Translations under genes and position numbers: made by a program | Shown: piece by piece, positions 8,602 to 16,902 of the stretch | Position numbering within the stretch: position 1 is the stretch's first letter | How the letters are laid out: every line of letters starts with the position of its first letter | Origin: Faecalimonas sp. | Lineage (GTDB): Bacteria; Bacillota; Clostridia; Lachnospirales; Lachnospiraceae | Assembly (NCBI GenBank): GCA_020024645.1 | Contig: JAHHTN010000026.1 | Coordinates: forward strand, 1-23,408 | Direction of reading: 5' to 3' | DNA: 23,408 nucleotides | The notes under the pieces: model-generated | Told to the model about the DNA's origin: nothing | Database searches by the model: none | What the model saw: only the letters and a program-made list of their open reading frames with translations

Positions 8602-10427
8602 AATGTTTCTCTACCTCCTTTAAATATGCCAAAACCAAAGTGGTCGCAACGCAGGCATCGAGAAGCTTCTTGTTTTGCTTCTCCTTCGCTCATACAATGT
8701 TCTACACCTTCAAAATCATGTATACGTTGACAGACTTCTCGTTCCGTCATATTTACTCTTCCGCAAGGCGTTTTATCGTTTAAATTTGGCTCTGGAATTT
8801 CCACATCACAGGAAATAATATGGTTAAATCCTAAATATTCATCAATATTTGCTGCAATAACTTTTGCTGCTGCAATTGCTTTAATTACTGAGGCAGGGCC
8901 TGTAGCACAATCGCCTCCAGCAAATACACCAGGAATATGATCAAATCCACCGTATTTTTCAGACATAATTCTTCCACGTTTTACAGGTACGCCAGCTTCT
9001 TCAAAATGTTGAAACTCAATATCTTGTCCAATGGCAACGATAAGTGTTGTACATGGAATATATATATCTTTTTCGCCAGTAGGTTTTACACTTGCACGTC
9101 CATCTTTTATGTGGCTAATCATTTGCGGAACAACGTAAAGCCCTCGTATATGGCCATTTTTGTCCACATCAATTTTAGAAGGAGCTTTTAATGTTTGCAC
9201 TTCTATACCTTCAGCAACAGCACCTTCGATTTCATCAGGGAGGGCGGTCATATCTGCAATACGTCTTCGATAAACAATACTTACCTTTTTGGCCCCTAAG
9301 CGTACAGCTGTTCGGACGGCATCCATAGAAACATTTCCACCACCGATAACAGCAACTTCTTGACCTGTTAAATCGGGATTTTGATTTTTCCCTACATCAC
9401 GCAAAAATTCTACAGCAGAGAGAACCCCTTTAGCTTGTTCGCCTTCAATGCCTAGTTTTTTATCTGTGCTAGCACCAATTGTGATTAGTACGGCATCATA
9501 TTCGGCACGCAAACTTTGAATGGTAATATCTTTTCCAATTCTTAATCCGTATTTGACTTCTACACCGGTTTGTAAAATAGCATCAATATCATCATCTAAG
9601 CGTTCTTTTGGAAGACGATAGTTAGGTATACCATAACGTAGCATTCCGCCTAATTTAGGGAGCATTTCATATACGGTTACTTGATGTCCCATCAACTGTA
9701 AATAATAAGCACTACTAAGTCCACCAGGGCCACCACCTACAACGGCAATTCTTTTTCCAGTAGATTTAGCACATTTTGGTGGTGGTACTTTTCCTGCGTA
9801 GTCAGCTGCAAAGCGTTTTAATCCGCGGATATTTATAGCATCATCTACCATATTACGGCGACATCTTGCTTCACAAGGATGTTCACAGATAAAACCACAT
9901 GTTGTAGGAAACGGATTATCTTTTCGAATTAGGCGAATAGCGTCCTCGTATCGACCTTCTCCGACAAGGGCGATATATCCAGGGATATCGACTTTTGCAG
10001 GACAGAGAGAAACACAAGGCACTGGTTGATTATATGTACAAGTACAACGACCTTCGCGAATATGCTCCTCAAAATCTTCACGATAACCAATGAGTGCCTT
10101 GTATACCATGTGTGCTGCTTCATACCCGATGGCACAGTCAGAAGATTGCATAATGGATAAGGCACTAGTTTCCATTAAATCAAGCGTATCTAAAGTTGCG
10201 TTTCCGTTCAATACATCTGTGAGTAAATTCTTTAATTGCCAAAGACCAACACGACAAGGAACACATTTTCCACAAGTTTGTGCGTGACAAAGTTCGAGGA
10301 ATGCTCTAGCCATATCTACAGGACAAAGTCCAGGAGGACTTGCTTCAATTCTTCGTTCTAAATCTTTATAAAGACCTTCTACAACGATCTGTGCTTTGTT
10401 GGGGGTAGCAATTTCCAATCTGCTCAT
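8595..10427 (-). CDS. GltD/NfnB-like NAD(P)H flavoprotein with N-terminal NuoF-type FeS domain
   Basis: This 610-residue protein is the likely electron-transfer partner of the hydrogenase. Residues about 30-125 match the NuoF C-terminal iron-sulfur domain, with CGKCVPCRVG holding Cys52, 55 and 58 and a fourth ligand at Cys98. The FMN-binding part of NuoF is absent. Residues about 135-210 form the GltD-type [4Fe-4S] domain (Cys138, 142, 177, 181, 185, 189). Two dinucleotide folds follow: GGGPGG at 231-236 for FAD and GGGNVS at 362-367 for NAD(P)H; the YRRR after the second resembles NADP-dependent GltD. An FAD-closing AGGDCATGP lies before a C-terminal CxxC. The start is ATG 10427 after GAGAGGTGAT; the open frame runs further upstream but lacks a ribosome site there. 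It precedes the hydrogenase gene and overlaps it by 7 bases. Which nicotinamide cofactor it uses is inferred. Confidence 0.88.
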   Translation of the reverse strand: MSRLEIATPNKAQIVVEGLYKDLERRIEASPPGLCPVDMARAFLELCHAQTCGKCVPCRVGLWQLKNLLTDVLNGNATLDTLDLMETSALSIMQSSDCAIGYEAAHMVYKALIGYREDFEEHIREGRCTCTYNQPVPCVSLCPAKVDIPGYIALVGEGRYEDAIRLIRKDNPFPTTCGFICEHPCEARCRRNMVDDAINIRGLKRFAADYAGKVPPPKCAKSTGKRIAVVGGGPGGLSSAYYLQLMGHQVTVYEMLPKLGGMLRYGIPNYRLPKERLDDDIDAILQTGVEVKYGLRIGKDITIQSLRAEYDAVLITIGASTDKKLGIEGEQAKGVLSAVEFLRDVGKNQNPDLTGQEVAVIGGGNVSMDAVRTAVRLGAKKVSIVYRRRIADMTALPDEIEGAVAEGIEVQTLKAPSKIDVDKNGHIRGLYVVPQMISHIKDGRASVKPTGEKDIYIPCTTLIVAIGQDIEFQHFEEAGVPVKRGRIMSEKYGGFDHIPGVFAGGDCATGPASVIKAIAAAKVIAANIDEYLGFNHIISCDVEIPEPNLNDKTPCGRVNMTEREVCQRIHDFEGVEHCMSEGEAKQEASRCLRCDHFGFGIFKGGRETLW

Positions 10428-10463
10428 ATAATCACCTCTCAATAAAATTAATTTATAATATTT

Positions 10464-10492
10464 ATTGTAATATACAACAATAAAATCTTCAA
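10464..10492 (-). promoter_or_regulatory. Probable promoter of the hydrogenase operon
   Basis: On the minus strand TTGAAG (10492-10487), a 17-base spacer and TACAAT (10469-10464) lie about 37 bases before the flavoprotein start. The region is very AT-rich, so other -10-like matches exist. Confidence 0.45.
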
Positions 10493-10593
10493 TAAAAGTT
10501 AAATTATAGTCAAAGTTTATGATAGATAAAAACAAGAAAATGCATTTATAAGTGAAAGTAGTTAATTTGCTATAGGAAAATAAATGAAAAACA

Positions 10594-10621
10594 TTGATAG
10601 TAGTGCAGATTATGGTATAAT
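10594..10621 (+). promoter_or_regulatory. Promoter of galK-galT
   Basis: TTGATA (10594-10599), a 16-base spacer and TATAAT (10616-10621) with an upstream TGG (extended -10) lie about 70 bases before galK. With the divergent hydrogenase promoter this explains the 265-base intergenic region. No operator could be identified with confidence. Confidence 0.75.
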
Positions 10622-10692
10622 ACACGAAGAACATGTGTTGTATCATGTAGAGAATACTTTGAAATAAATCAAGGACAAAGGAGAATAGAAGA

Positions 10693-11859
10693 GTGAAAGC
10701 GAAGTTGATTGAACAGTTTAAAGAAATATTCGGGATTGACGAAGATGTGCGAGCATATTTTGCTCCAGGACGCGTAAACTTAATCGGTGAACATACAGAC
10801 TATAATGGGGGGCATGTATTTCCATGCGCACTTACAATAGGTACATATGCGATTGTGAGAAAGCGAACAGACGATATTTTAAGATTTTATTCTGTAAACT
10901 TTTCTTCCTTGGGGATTATTGAATCAAATCTGAAGGATTTAGTTCCGTCGGAAGCAGCAGGTTGGACAAACTATCCGAAGGGAGTTATGTGGGCGTTTGA
11001 AAAAAGAGGATACAAATTAACAAGTGGTATGGACATTTTAATTTATGGAAATATTCCAAATGGTTCAGGTCTCTCTTCATCAGCTTCTTTAGAAGTATTA
11101 ACAGGAGTTATATTGAAAGATATATTCGGATTTGATGTATCTATGGTAGACATCGCATTAATTGGACAATATTCAGAAAATAATTTTAATGGTTGTAATT
11201 GTGGAATTATGGATCAGTTTGCAAGTGCAATGGGGAAAAAAGATAATGCGATTTTCCTAGATACAAATTCGCTTCATTATGAGTATGCACCTGTTGTATT
11301 GGAAGATGCGAAGATTGTTATTATTAATAGTAAAGTGAAACATAGTCTTGTAGATTCAGCATATAACGATAGAAGAAATGAATGTGAAACTGCTTTAAAA
11401 GAATTACAGGAAGTAGTAGACATTAAAACGTTAGGAGATTTGTCAGAAGAAGAATTTGAAGCACATAAATCTGCAGTCAAATCTATGATTAGACAGAAAC
11501 GTGCAAAGCATGCTGTATATGAAAATCAGCGAACGATTAAGGCGGTAGCAGCTTTAAAAGCAAATGATATTGAAACATTTGGAAAGTTAATGAATGCGTC
11601 ACATGTTTCTTTAAGAGATGATTATGAGGTATCTTGCAAAGAGATTGATATTTTAGTAGATCTTGCGTGGAAAACAGATGGAGTAATTGGTTCAAGAATC
11701 ACAGGTGGCGGATTCGGTGGTTGTACAGTTAGTATTGTAAAGAGTGATGCTGTAGATAATTTTATTGAAACAATTGGTCAAATGTATGAAGAAAAGGTAG
11801 GACATAAGGCAGAATTTTATGTGGTAGATATTGGAGATGGAGCAGGAGTACTAGCGTAA
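10693..11859 (+). CDS. galK: Galactokinase
   Basis: This 388-residue GHMP-family kinase phosphorylates alpha-D-galactose to galactose-1-phosphate with ATP in the cytoplasm, the first phosphorylation of the Leloir pathway. The galactokinase signature GRVNLIGEHTDYNGG is at 26-40, the ATP loop GSGLSSSAS around 124-132, the catalytic Asp probably at 174 (GIMDQF), and the C-terminal glycine-rich motif is TGGGFGGCTV. Length is normal for the family. The start is GTG 10693, nine bases after AAAGGAG; the homologous beginning MKAKLIEQFKEIFG supports it. galT follows after 21 bases in the same operon. galE and galM are not in the window. Confidence 0.96.
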   Translation: MKAKLIEQFKEIFGIDEDVRAYFAPGRVNLIGEHTDYNGGHVFPCALTIGTYAIVRKRTDDILRFYSVNFSSLGIIESNLKDLVPSEAAGWTNYPKGVMWAFEKRGYKLTSGMDILIYGNIPNGSGLSSSASLEVLTGVILKDIFGFDVSMVDIALIGQYSENNFNGCNCGIMDQFASAMGKKDNAIFLDTNSLHYEYAPVVLEDAKIVIINSKVKHSLVDSAYNDRRNECETALKELQEVVDIKTLGDLSEEEFEAHKSAVKSMIRQKRAKHAVYENQRTIKAVAALKANDIETFGKLMNASHVSLRDDYEVSCKEIDILVDLAWKTDGVIGSRITGGGFGGCTVSIVKSDAVDNFIETIGQMYEEKVGHKAEFYVVDIGDGAGVLA

Positions 11860-11880
11860 AAATAAAACTTGGAGGAAGTT

Positions 11881-13371
11881 ATGTTAAGTAAAAGTATTAA
11901 AAAACTTGTAGAATATGGAATCAAAACAGAATTGATTCCAGAATGTGAACGTATTTATACAACAAACTTATTGTTGGAGTTATTCAAGGAAGATGAATAC
12001 GAAAATGTTGTTATAGAAGATGAAGAAACAAATTTGGAAGAAATTTTAAAAGAATTATTAGATGAAGCATGTGCGAGAGGAATCATCGAGGACAGTATTG
12101 TTTATCGTGATTTATTTGATACAAAGATTATGAATTGTCTTGTACCTCGTCCAGCTCAAGTGCAGGAAACTTTTGCAAAGAAATATGAAGTTTCTCCAAA
12201 AGAAGCGACAAACTATTATTATAAGTTAAGTCAGGACAGCGATTATATTCGCCGTTATCGTGTATGCAAAGATAGAAAATGGAAAGTGGATAGTCCATAC
12301 GGAGAAATTGATATTACAATCAATTTATCAAAACCAGAGAAAGATCCAAAAGCTATTGCGGCAGCAAAAAATAGTAAATCGAGTAGTTATCCAAAATGTC
12401 AGTTATGTGTGGAAAATGAGGGATATGCTGGTAGAGTAAATCATCCAGCACGAGAAAATCATCGTATTATGCCGATTACAATAAATGACAGTGCATGGGG
12501 ATTTCAATATTCACCATATGTATATTATAATGAACATTGTATCGTATTTAACGGACAGCATACACCGATGAAAATAGAGAAACAGACATTTATTAAATTG
12601 TTTGATTTTGTAAAACTTTTCCCACATTATTTCTTAGGATCTAATGCAGATTTACCAATTGTAGGTGGTTCTATTTTAAGCCATGATCACTTCCAAGGAG
12701 GAAATTATACATTTGCTATGGCAAAAGCATCTATAGAAGAAACGTTTTCGGTAAAAGGATTTGAAGATGTGGAAGCAGGAATTGTACATTGGCCATTATC
12801 TGTTATTCGTTTGCGTGGAAAAGATGAGACAAGATTAATTGAACTGGGTGCACACATTTTAGATAAGTGGAGAGGATATACAGATGAAGCTGCATTTGTT
12901 TATGCAAATACAGATGGAGAGCCACATAACACAATTACACCGATTGCAAGAAAAGTAGGAGATACATATGAACTAGATTTAGCACTTCGTAATAATATTA
13001 CAACAGAAGAACATCCACTAGGAGTATATCATCCACATGCGCAATGGCATAATATTAAAAAAGAAAATATTGGTTTAATTGAAGTAATGGGGCTAGCTGT
13101 TCTTCCAGCAAGATTAAAGGAAGAATTGGAAATCCTTGCAGATTACATTGTACAAAGAAAAGATATTAGTTCAAATGAAAAAATTGAAAAACATAAAAAA
13201 TGGGTAGAAACATTCCTTTCAAAATATTCAGAAATCACAAAAGAAAATGTAATGGGTATTTTACAAGAAGAGGTTGGAATCGTATTTACTCACGTATTAG
13301 AAGATGCAGGTGTATATAAATGTACAGAAGAAGGAAGAGAAGCCTTTAGAAAATTTATTTCTGTATTATAA
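11881..13371 (+). CDS. galT: Galactose-1-phosphate uridylyltransferase, class II
   Basis: This 496-residue enzyme exchanges UMP between UDP-glucose and galactose-1-phosphate, giving UDP-galactose and glucose-1-phosphate. It belongs to the longer Firmicutes class II (about 490-500 residues) rather than the 350-residue E. coli type. Recognisable motifs are the cysteine pair CQLCVEN, SHDHFQGG and the histidine-rich HPHAQWHN near the C-terminus. The start is ATG 11881 after GGAGG at 11871-11875; a TTG at 11869 in the same frame would overlap the ribosome site and is unlikely. It is the second gene of the galK operon and ends at a very strong terminator. Confidence 0.94.
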   Translation: MLSKSIKKLVEYGIKTELIPECERIYTTNLLLELFKEDEYENVVIEDEETNLEEILKELLDEACARGIIEDSIVYRDLFDTKIMNCLVPRPAQVQETFAKKYEVSPKEATNYYYKLSQDSDYIRRYRVCKDRKWKVDSPYGEIDITINLSKPEKDPKAIAAAKNSKSSSYPKCQLCVENEGYAGRVNHPARENHRIMPITINDSAWGFQYSPYVYYNEHCIVFNGQHTPMKIEKQTFIKLFDFVKLFPHYFLGSNADLPIVGGSILSHDHFQGGNYTFAMAKASIEETFSVKGFEDVEAGIVHWPLSVIRLRGKDETRLIELGAHILDKWRGYTDEAAFVYANTDGEPHNTITPIARKVGDTYELDLALRNNITTEEHPLGVYHPHAQWHNIKKENIGLIEVMGLAVLPARLKEELEILADYIVQRKDISSNEKIEKHKKWVETFLSKYSEITKENVMGILQEEVGIVFTHVLEDAGVYKCTEEGREAFRKFISVL

Positions 13372-13423
13372 TGAAGTTGTCGCTTAACGATTGCTAAATC
13401 GTGAAGCGACAACTTCATTTTTC
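13370..13423 (+). terminator. Terminator of the galK-galT operon
   Basis: A perfect 16-bp stem (13370-13385 with 13404-13419) is extended by an inner 6-bp stem (13387-13392 with 13397-13402) and followed by T residues. The 5' arm overlaps the galT stop codon. Confidence 0.92.
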
Positions 13424-13480
13424 CTGTTTCAACTCACCAAAAGAACCTTTTACTTGGATTTTACTTATGTTTTAAACCAA

Positions 13481-13515
13481 CAGCCAGACTTTTCGAAGTC
13501 TGGCTGCAACTTTTT
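13481..13515 (+). terminator. Second hairpin with TTCG tetraloop downstream of galT
   Basis: A perfect 11-bp stem (13481-13491 with 13496-13506) is capped by TTCG. Five T residues at 13511-13515 follow after four unpaired bases. It may be a back-up terminator, or the end of a small transcript from the gap; no promoter was found for the latter. Confidence 0.6.
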
Positions 13516-13566
13516 GCAAAGAAAAGAGACTGTGCACTAATTACTTAGTGCGACGTCCCCTTTTGC
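13516..13566. repeat. Imperfect palindromic element in the galT-tex gap
   Basis: A central 7-bp stem gcactaa/ttagtgc (13534-13540 with 13545-13551) is flanked by a 3x3 internal loop, by gac/gtc (13528-13530 with 13555-13557) and by a further A-rich/T-rich arm ending ttttgc. It looks like a short dispersed palindromic unit, but no second copy occurs in the window, so that is unproven. Confidence 0.35.
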
Positions 13567-13579
13567 CTTCAGGATGACA

Positions 13580-13608
13580 TTGAGATTAAGAAGAGAAAAT
13601 AGTATAAT
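13580..13608 (+). promoter_or_regulatory. Promoter of tex
   Basis: TTGAGA (13580-13585), a 17-base spacer and TATAAT (13603-13608). Transcription would start near 13615, which rules out in-frame starts at 13574 and 13607 and supports ATG 13643. Confidence 0.75.
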
Positions 13609-13642
13609 GAATACAGTGTTTCATAAAGGAGAGAAAATTAGT

Positions 13643-15799
13643 ATGGATATAAATCAAAAATTAACAGAAGAATTAGGCGTAAAAAAATGGCAGGTAGAAG
13701 CAGCAGTGAAATTAATTGATGGAGGAAATACAATTCCATTTATTTCACGATATAGAAAAGAAGTAACTGGCTCATTAAACGATGAACAATTAAGACAGTT
13801 GTTTGACAGATTAACTTACTTGAGAAACTTAGAAGAGAAAAAACAACAGGTATTATCAAGTATTGAAGAACAGGGAAAGTTAACAGAAGAACTTCGTAAG
13901 CAGATTTTGTTGGCGGAGACATTAGTGGTTGTGGATGATTTATATCGTCCATATAGACCGAAAAGAAGAACAAGAGCAACTATTGCGAAAGAAAAAGGAC
14001 TTGAATCATTGGCAGCATTGATTACAATGCAAAAAACTACAGTTCCTGTTGAAGAGAGTGCGAAAATATATATTTCGGAAGAAAAAGGAGTAGCAACGGT
14101 TGAGGAAGCGATTGCGGGGGCAAAAGATATTATTGCGGAATATATTTCAGATGAGGCTGATTATCGTATGTATTTACGTAACTTTACTGTGAAACAAGGA
14201 AAATTAATTTCTACGGCAAAAGATGTAAATACAGAGTCTGTTTATGAAATGTACTACGATTTTGAAGAACCAATAAATAAATTGGCAGGGCATCGTATTC
14301 TTGCGTTGAATCGAGGAGAAAAAGAAAAAATACTCCAAATAAAAATGGAAGTACCTGAAGAAAAAGTTCTTCAGTATTTAGAAAAGAAAGTGATTCAAGT
14401 TGATAATCCATATACGACACCGATTTTAAAAGAGGCTGTGGAGGACAGTTATAAACGTCTGATTGCACCTGCCGTTGAGCGTGAAATTAGAAATGAATTA
14501 ACGGAAAAAGCAGAAAATGGAGCGATATCTGTTTTTAGTAAAAATTTAGAGCAATTATTAATGCAACCACCAATTGCCAATAAAGTTGTTTTGGGATGGG
14601 ATCCAGCCTTTCGTACCGGCTGTAAACTTGCAGTGGTAGATGAAACGGGAAAAGTTTTGGATACAACTGTTATTTATCCAACTGCACCAACGACACCACA
14701 GAAGATTGCACAAGCAAAAGAAATATTGAAAAAACTTATACGCAAATATGGAATTACATTGATTTCTCTTGGAAATGGAACTGCTTCAAGAGAATCTGAG
14801 ATGATTATTGTAGAATTATTAAAAGAAATACCAGAAAACGTGCAGTATATGATTACGAATGAGGCAGGAGCATCTGTGTATTCTGCAAGTAAACTAGCAA
14901 CGGAGGAATTCCCGCAATTTGATGTAGGGCAGAGAAGTGCTGCTTCCATTGCAAGACGTGTGCAAGATCCGTTAGCAGAGTTGGTAAAAATTGAGCCAAA
15001 ATCCATTGGTGTAGGGCAGTATCAACATGATTTAAATCAAAAGAAATTAAGTGAAACTTTAACAGGTGTTGTAGAAGATTGTGTAAATAAGGTAGGGGTA
15101 GATTTAAATACAGCATCAGCACCACTATTATCTTATATTTCAGGAATCTCATCTACAGTAGCAAAAAATATTGTGGCTTATCGTGAAGAAAATGGACGAT
15201 TTAAAAGTCGTAAAGAACTATTGAAAGTAGCAAAATTAGGACCGAAGGCATTTGAACAATGTGCAGGATTTATGCGAATAGTAGGTGGGACTAATCCGTT
15301 AGACAGTACCAGTGTACATCCTGAATCTTATACAGTTACAGAAAAACTATTGGAAAAACAAGGATTTTCTCTTCAGGATATTACAGAAGGAAAACTATCG
15401 TCTCTTTCTAAAACAATAAAGGATGAGAACAAATTAGCGCAGGAATTGGGGATTGGTGAGATAACATTACAAGATATTGTGAAAGAACTGGAAAAGCCAG
15501 GACGCGATCCACGTGATGAAATGCCAAAACCGATTTTAAGAACGGATGTATTAGAATTGAAAGATTTAACAGAAGGAATGGTTTTAAAAGGAACAGTAAG
15601 AAATGTAATTGATTTCGGTGTCTTTGTTGATATTGGTGTGCATCAAGATGGATTAGTACACATTTCACAGATTACGGACAAAAAATTTATTAAACACCCG
15701 TTGGAAGCAGTAAGTGTTGGGGATATTGTGGATGTGAAAGTGATGAGTGTCGATGTGAAGAAGAAGAGAATTCAGTTGACAATGAAAGGGATTTCGTAG
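13643..15799 (+). CDS. tex: Tex family RNA-binding transcription accessory protein
   Basis: This 718-residue protein belongs to the widely conserved Tex/YhgF family, which binds nucleic acid and affects transcription; its exact role in Firmicutes is not settled. In order it shows an N-terminal helical region (EELGVKKWQVEAAVKLIDGG), a YqgF/RNase H-like domain from about 318 (GWDPAFRTGCKLAVVD), helix-hairpin-helix segments around 485-560 (DLNTASAPLLSYISGIS and a second HhH rich in GRFKSRKELLKV) and a C-terminal S1 domain at about 643-713 (GVFVDIGVHQDGLVHIS). The length is normal. The start follows AAAGGAGAG at 13625-13633, and the promoter position excludes longer versions. It is probably monocistronic; no clear terminator follows the stop. 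Confidence 0.93.
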   Translation: MDINQKLTEELGVKKWQVEAAVKLIDGGNTIPFISRYRKEVTGSLNDEQLRQLFDRLTYLRNLEEKKQQVLSSIEEQGKLTEELRKQILLAETLVVVDDLYRPYRPKRRTRATIAKEKGLESLAALITMQKTTVPVEESAKIYISEEKGVATVEEAIAGAKDIIAEYISDEADYRMYLRNFTVKQGKLISTAKDVNTESVYEMYYDFEEPINKLAGHRILALNRGEKEKILQIKMEVPEEKVLQYLEKKVIQVDNPYTTPILKEAVEDSYKRLIAPAVEREIRNELTEKAENGAISVFSKNLEQLLMQPPIANKVVLGWDPAFRTGCKLAVVDETGKVLDTTVIYPTAPTTPQKIAQAKEILKKLIRKYGITLISLGNGTASRESEMIIVELLKEIPENVQYMITNEAGASVYSASKLATEEFPQFDVGQRSAASIARRVQDPLAELVKIEPKSIGVGQYQHDLNQKKLSETLTGVVEDCVNKVGVDLNTASAPLLSYISGISSTVAKNIVAYREENGRFKSRKELLKVAKLGPKAFEQCAGFMRIVGGTNPLDSTSVHPESYTVTEKLLEKQGFSLQDITEGKLSSLSKTIKDENKLAQELGIGEITLQDIVKELEKPGRDPRDEMPKPILRTDVLELKDLTEGMVLKGTVRNVIDFGVFVDIGVHQDGLVHISQITDKKFIKHPLEAVSVGDIVDVKVMSVDVKKKRIQLTMKGIS

Positions 15800-15802
15800 G
15801 GA

Positions 15803-15984
15803 ATGTGTTTAGGGGAAGAGTTAATAAAATACAGAAGAGAGAGTGGATTGTCGCAGAAAGAAATAGCAGAAAATTGAATGTGACAAGACAAACAATTTCT
15901 TGTTGGGAAAGGAATATAATTATACCAGATATTCAAGTTTTGCAGGAGTTAGCAAAAATATATGGAATTATACTTGCAAATTAG
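15803..15984 (+). pseudogene. Frameshifted XRE-family HTH repressor remnant
   Basis: Frame 1 from ATG 15803 reads MCLGEELIKYRRESGLSQKE then IAEN and a stop at 15875. From about 15871 a second frame continues LNVTRQTISCWERN and IPDIQVLQELAKIYG to a stop at 15982. Joined, the two halves make one typical Cro/C1 helix-turn-helix, in which IAEKLNVTRQTIS is the recognition region. One missing A in the run gcagaaaa explains the break. The restored product would be only about 60 residues, without the C-terminal domain that many relatives carry. No properly spaced ribosome site precedes the ATG. The 3' end contains the -35 box of the riboswitch promoter. Confidence 0.75.
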
Positions 15985-16003
15985 TAAGGAAAAGAGATAT
16001 AAT
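15974..16003 (+). promoter_or_regulatory. Promoter of the FMN riboswitch-ribU unit
   Basis: TTGCAA (15974-15979), an 18-base spacer and TATAAT (15998-16003). The leader would start near 16010, just before the riboswitch aptamer. The -35 box lies inside the end of the broken XRE gene. Confidence 0.6.
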
Positions 16004-16017
16004 AAGAAAAAAATAAA

Positions 16018-16134
16018 GGATTCTTCAGGGATATGTGAAATTCATTACCGGCGGTAAAAGTCCGCGAACCATATAAATGGTTGATTTGGTGTAACTCCAA
16101 AACCGACAGTAAAGTCTGGAAGAGAGAAGAAAAT
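16018..16134 (+). ncRNA. FMN riboswitch (RFN element)
   Basis: The conserved RFN blocks are present in order: TTCTTCAGGG, GTGAAATTC, ACCGGCGGT, AGTCCGCGA, TTGATTTGGTG, CCAAAACCGACAGT and AGTCTGGA followed by GAGAGAAGA. TTCTTC (16021-16026) pairs with GAAGAA (16126-16131) as helix P1. It precedes a leader terminator and ribU. In this class, bound FMN favours termination, so the transporter is made when flavin is scarce. Confidence 0.96.
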
Positions 16135-16152
16135 CGTTTTGTGTGTAAACAG

Positions 16153-16188
16153 AAAACTCCCTGAGTGTGTAAATTTGGGGAGTTTTTT
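16153..16188 (+). terminator. Riboswitch-controlled leader terminator
   Basis: AAAACTCCC (16153-16161) pairs with GGGAGTTTT (16178-16186), and the T run continues to 16188. It lies between the aptamer and the ribU start, the expected place for the expression platform. The competing antiterminator pairing was not resolved by eye. Confidence 0.85.
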
Positions 16189-16237
16189 GTTGTACAAAAC
16201 TAAAGAAGAATTCCTTTTAGAAGAAAGGAAAGAAAAA

Positions 16238-16840
16238 ATGAGTAGAAAAAAAGTAAATGCAAGAACATTAGTAAGCGTAGGAATGCTATCAGCGGTGGCA
16301 ATTATTTTAATGCAGTTTGAGATACCACTTCCATTTGCCCCAGCCTTTTATCAGATTGATTTTAGCGAAATACCAGTATTAGTAGGAAGTTTCGCTTTAG
16401 GTCCGTTAGCGAGTGTAGCTATAGAATTTATTAAGATATTGCTGAATATGTTAATTAGTGGGACAACAACTGCAGGGGTAGGAGATGTAGCAAACTTTTT
16501 GATTGGTTGTAGTTTTAGTGTTCCGGCAGGTATTATTTATCATCAGATTAAGACAAAGAAAGGTGCTTGTATTGGGATGATAGTAGGAACAGGATGTATG
16601 ACTATATTGGGAAGTCTGCTAAATGCATATGTGCTTTTACCTGTTTATGCAAAAGCGTTTGAACTTCCATTAGACAGTTTAATTCAAATGGGAACCGAAG
16701 TTAATTCGTCTATAACAGGGTTAACAAGTTTTATTATTTTTGCTGTTGCACCGTTTAATTTGTTAAAGGGTATATTAGTATCTATGATTGTTTTATTGAT
16801 TTACAAAAAGATTAGTTCAGTTTTTAAAAATAAGAGATAA
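16238..16840 (+). CDS. ribU: Riboflavin transporter RibU, ECF S component
   Basis: This 200-residue membrane protein is the riboflavin-binding subunit of an energy-coupling-factor transporter and works with the shared EcfA/EcfA'/EcfT module encoded elsewhere. About six hydrophobic segments are visible, starting with LVSVGMLSAVAIILMQFEIP. The stretch PAFYQIDFSEIPVLVGSFA, with its conserved acidic D..EIP, is typical of RibU. The start is ATG 16238 after AAAGGA at 16224-16229. An in-frame ATG at 16139 lies upstream of the leader terminator and adds a charged, non-conserved tail, so it is rejected. The FMN riboswitch in the leader supports the substrate assignment. Confidence 0.93.
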   Translation: MSRKKVNARTLVSVGMLSAVAIILMQFEIPLPFAPAFYQIDFSEIPVLVGSFALGPLASVAIEFIKILLNMLISGTTTAGVGDVANFLIGCSFSVPAGIIYHQIKTKKGACIGMIVGTGCMTILGSLLNAYVLLPVYAKAFELPLDSLIQMGTEVNSSITGLTSFIIFAVAPFNLLKGILVSMIVLLIYKKISSVFKNKR

Positions 16841-16853
16841 TTGAAAAGAAATA

Positions 16854-16862
16854 TGTTATAAT
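16854..16862 (+). promoter_or_regulatory. Extended -10 promoter of darA
   Basis: TGT followed by TATAAT (16857-16862) forms an extended -10 box with no convincing -35. Transcription would begin near 16869, about 34 bases before darA. Confidence 0.5.
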
Positions 16863-16902
16863 GGGAAATAATAAAATCCAAAGAACATAAGGAGTGATGA
16901 GA

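Noticed and set aside
14674..15152. Two overlapping minus-strand open frames inside tex
   Set aside because: They lie fully inside a well-supported gene on the other strand and have no ribosome sites or recognisable motifs.
16139..16237. N-terminal extension of RibU from ATG 16139
   Set aside because: The extension is encoded by the riboswitch terminator hairpin and lacks a ribosome site; ATG 16238 fits the family start.
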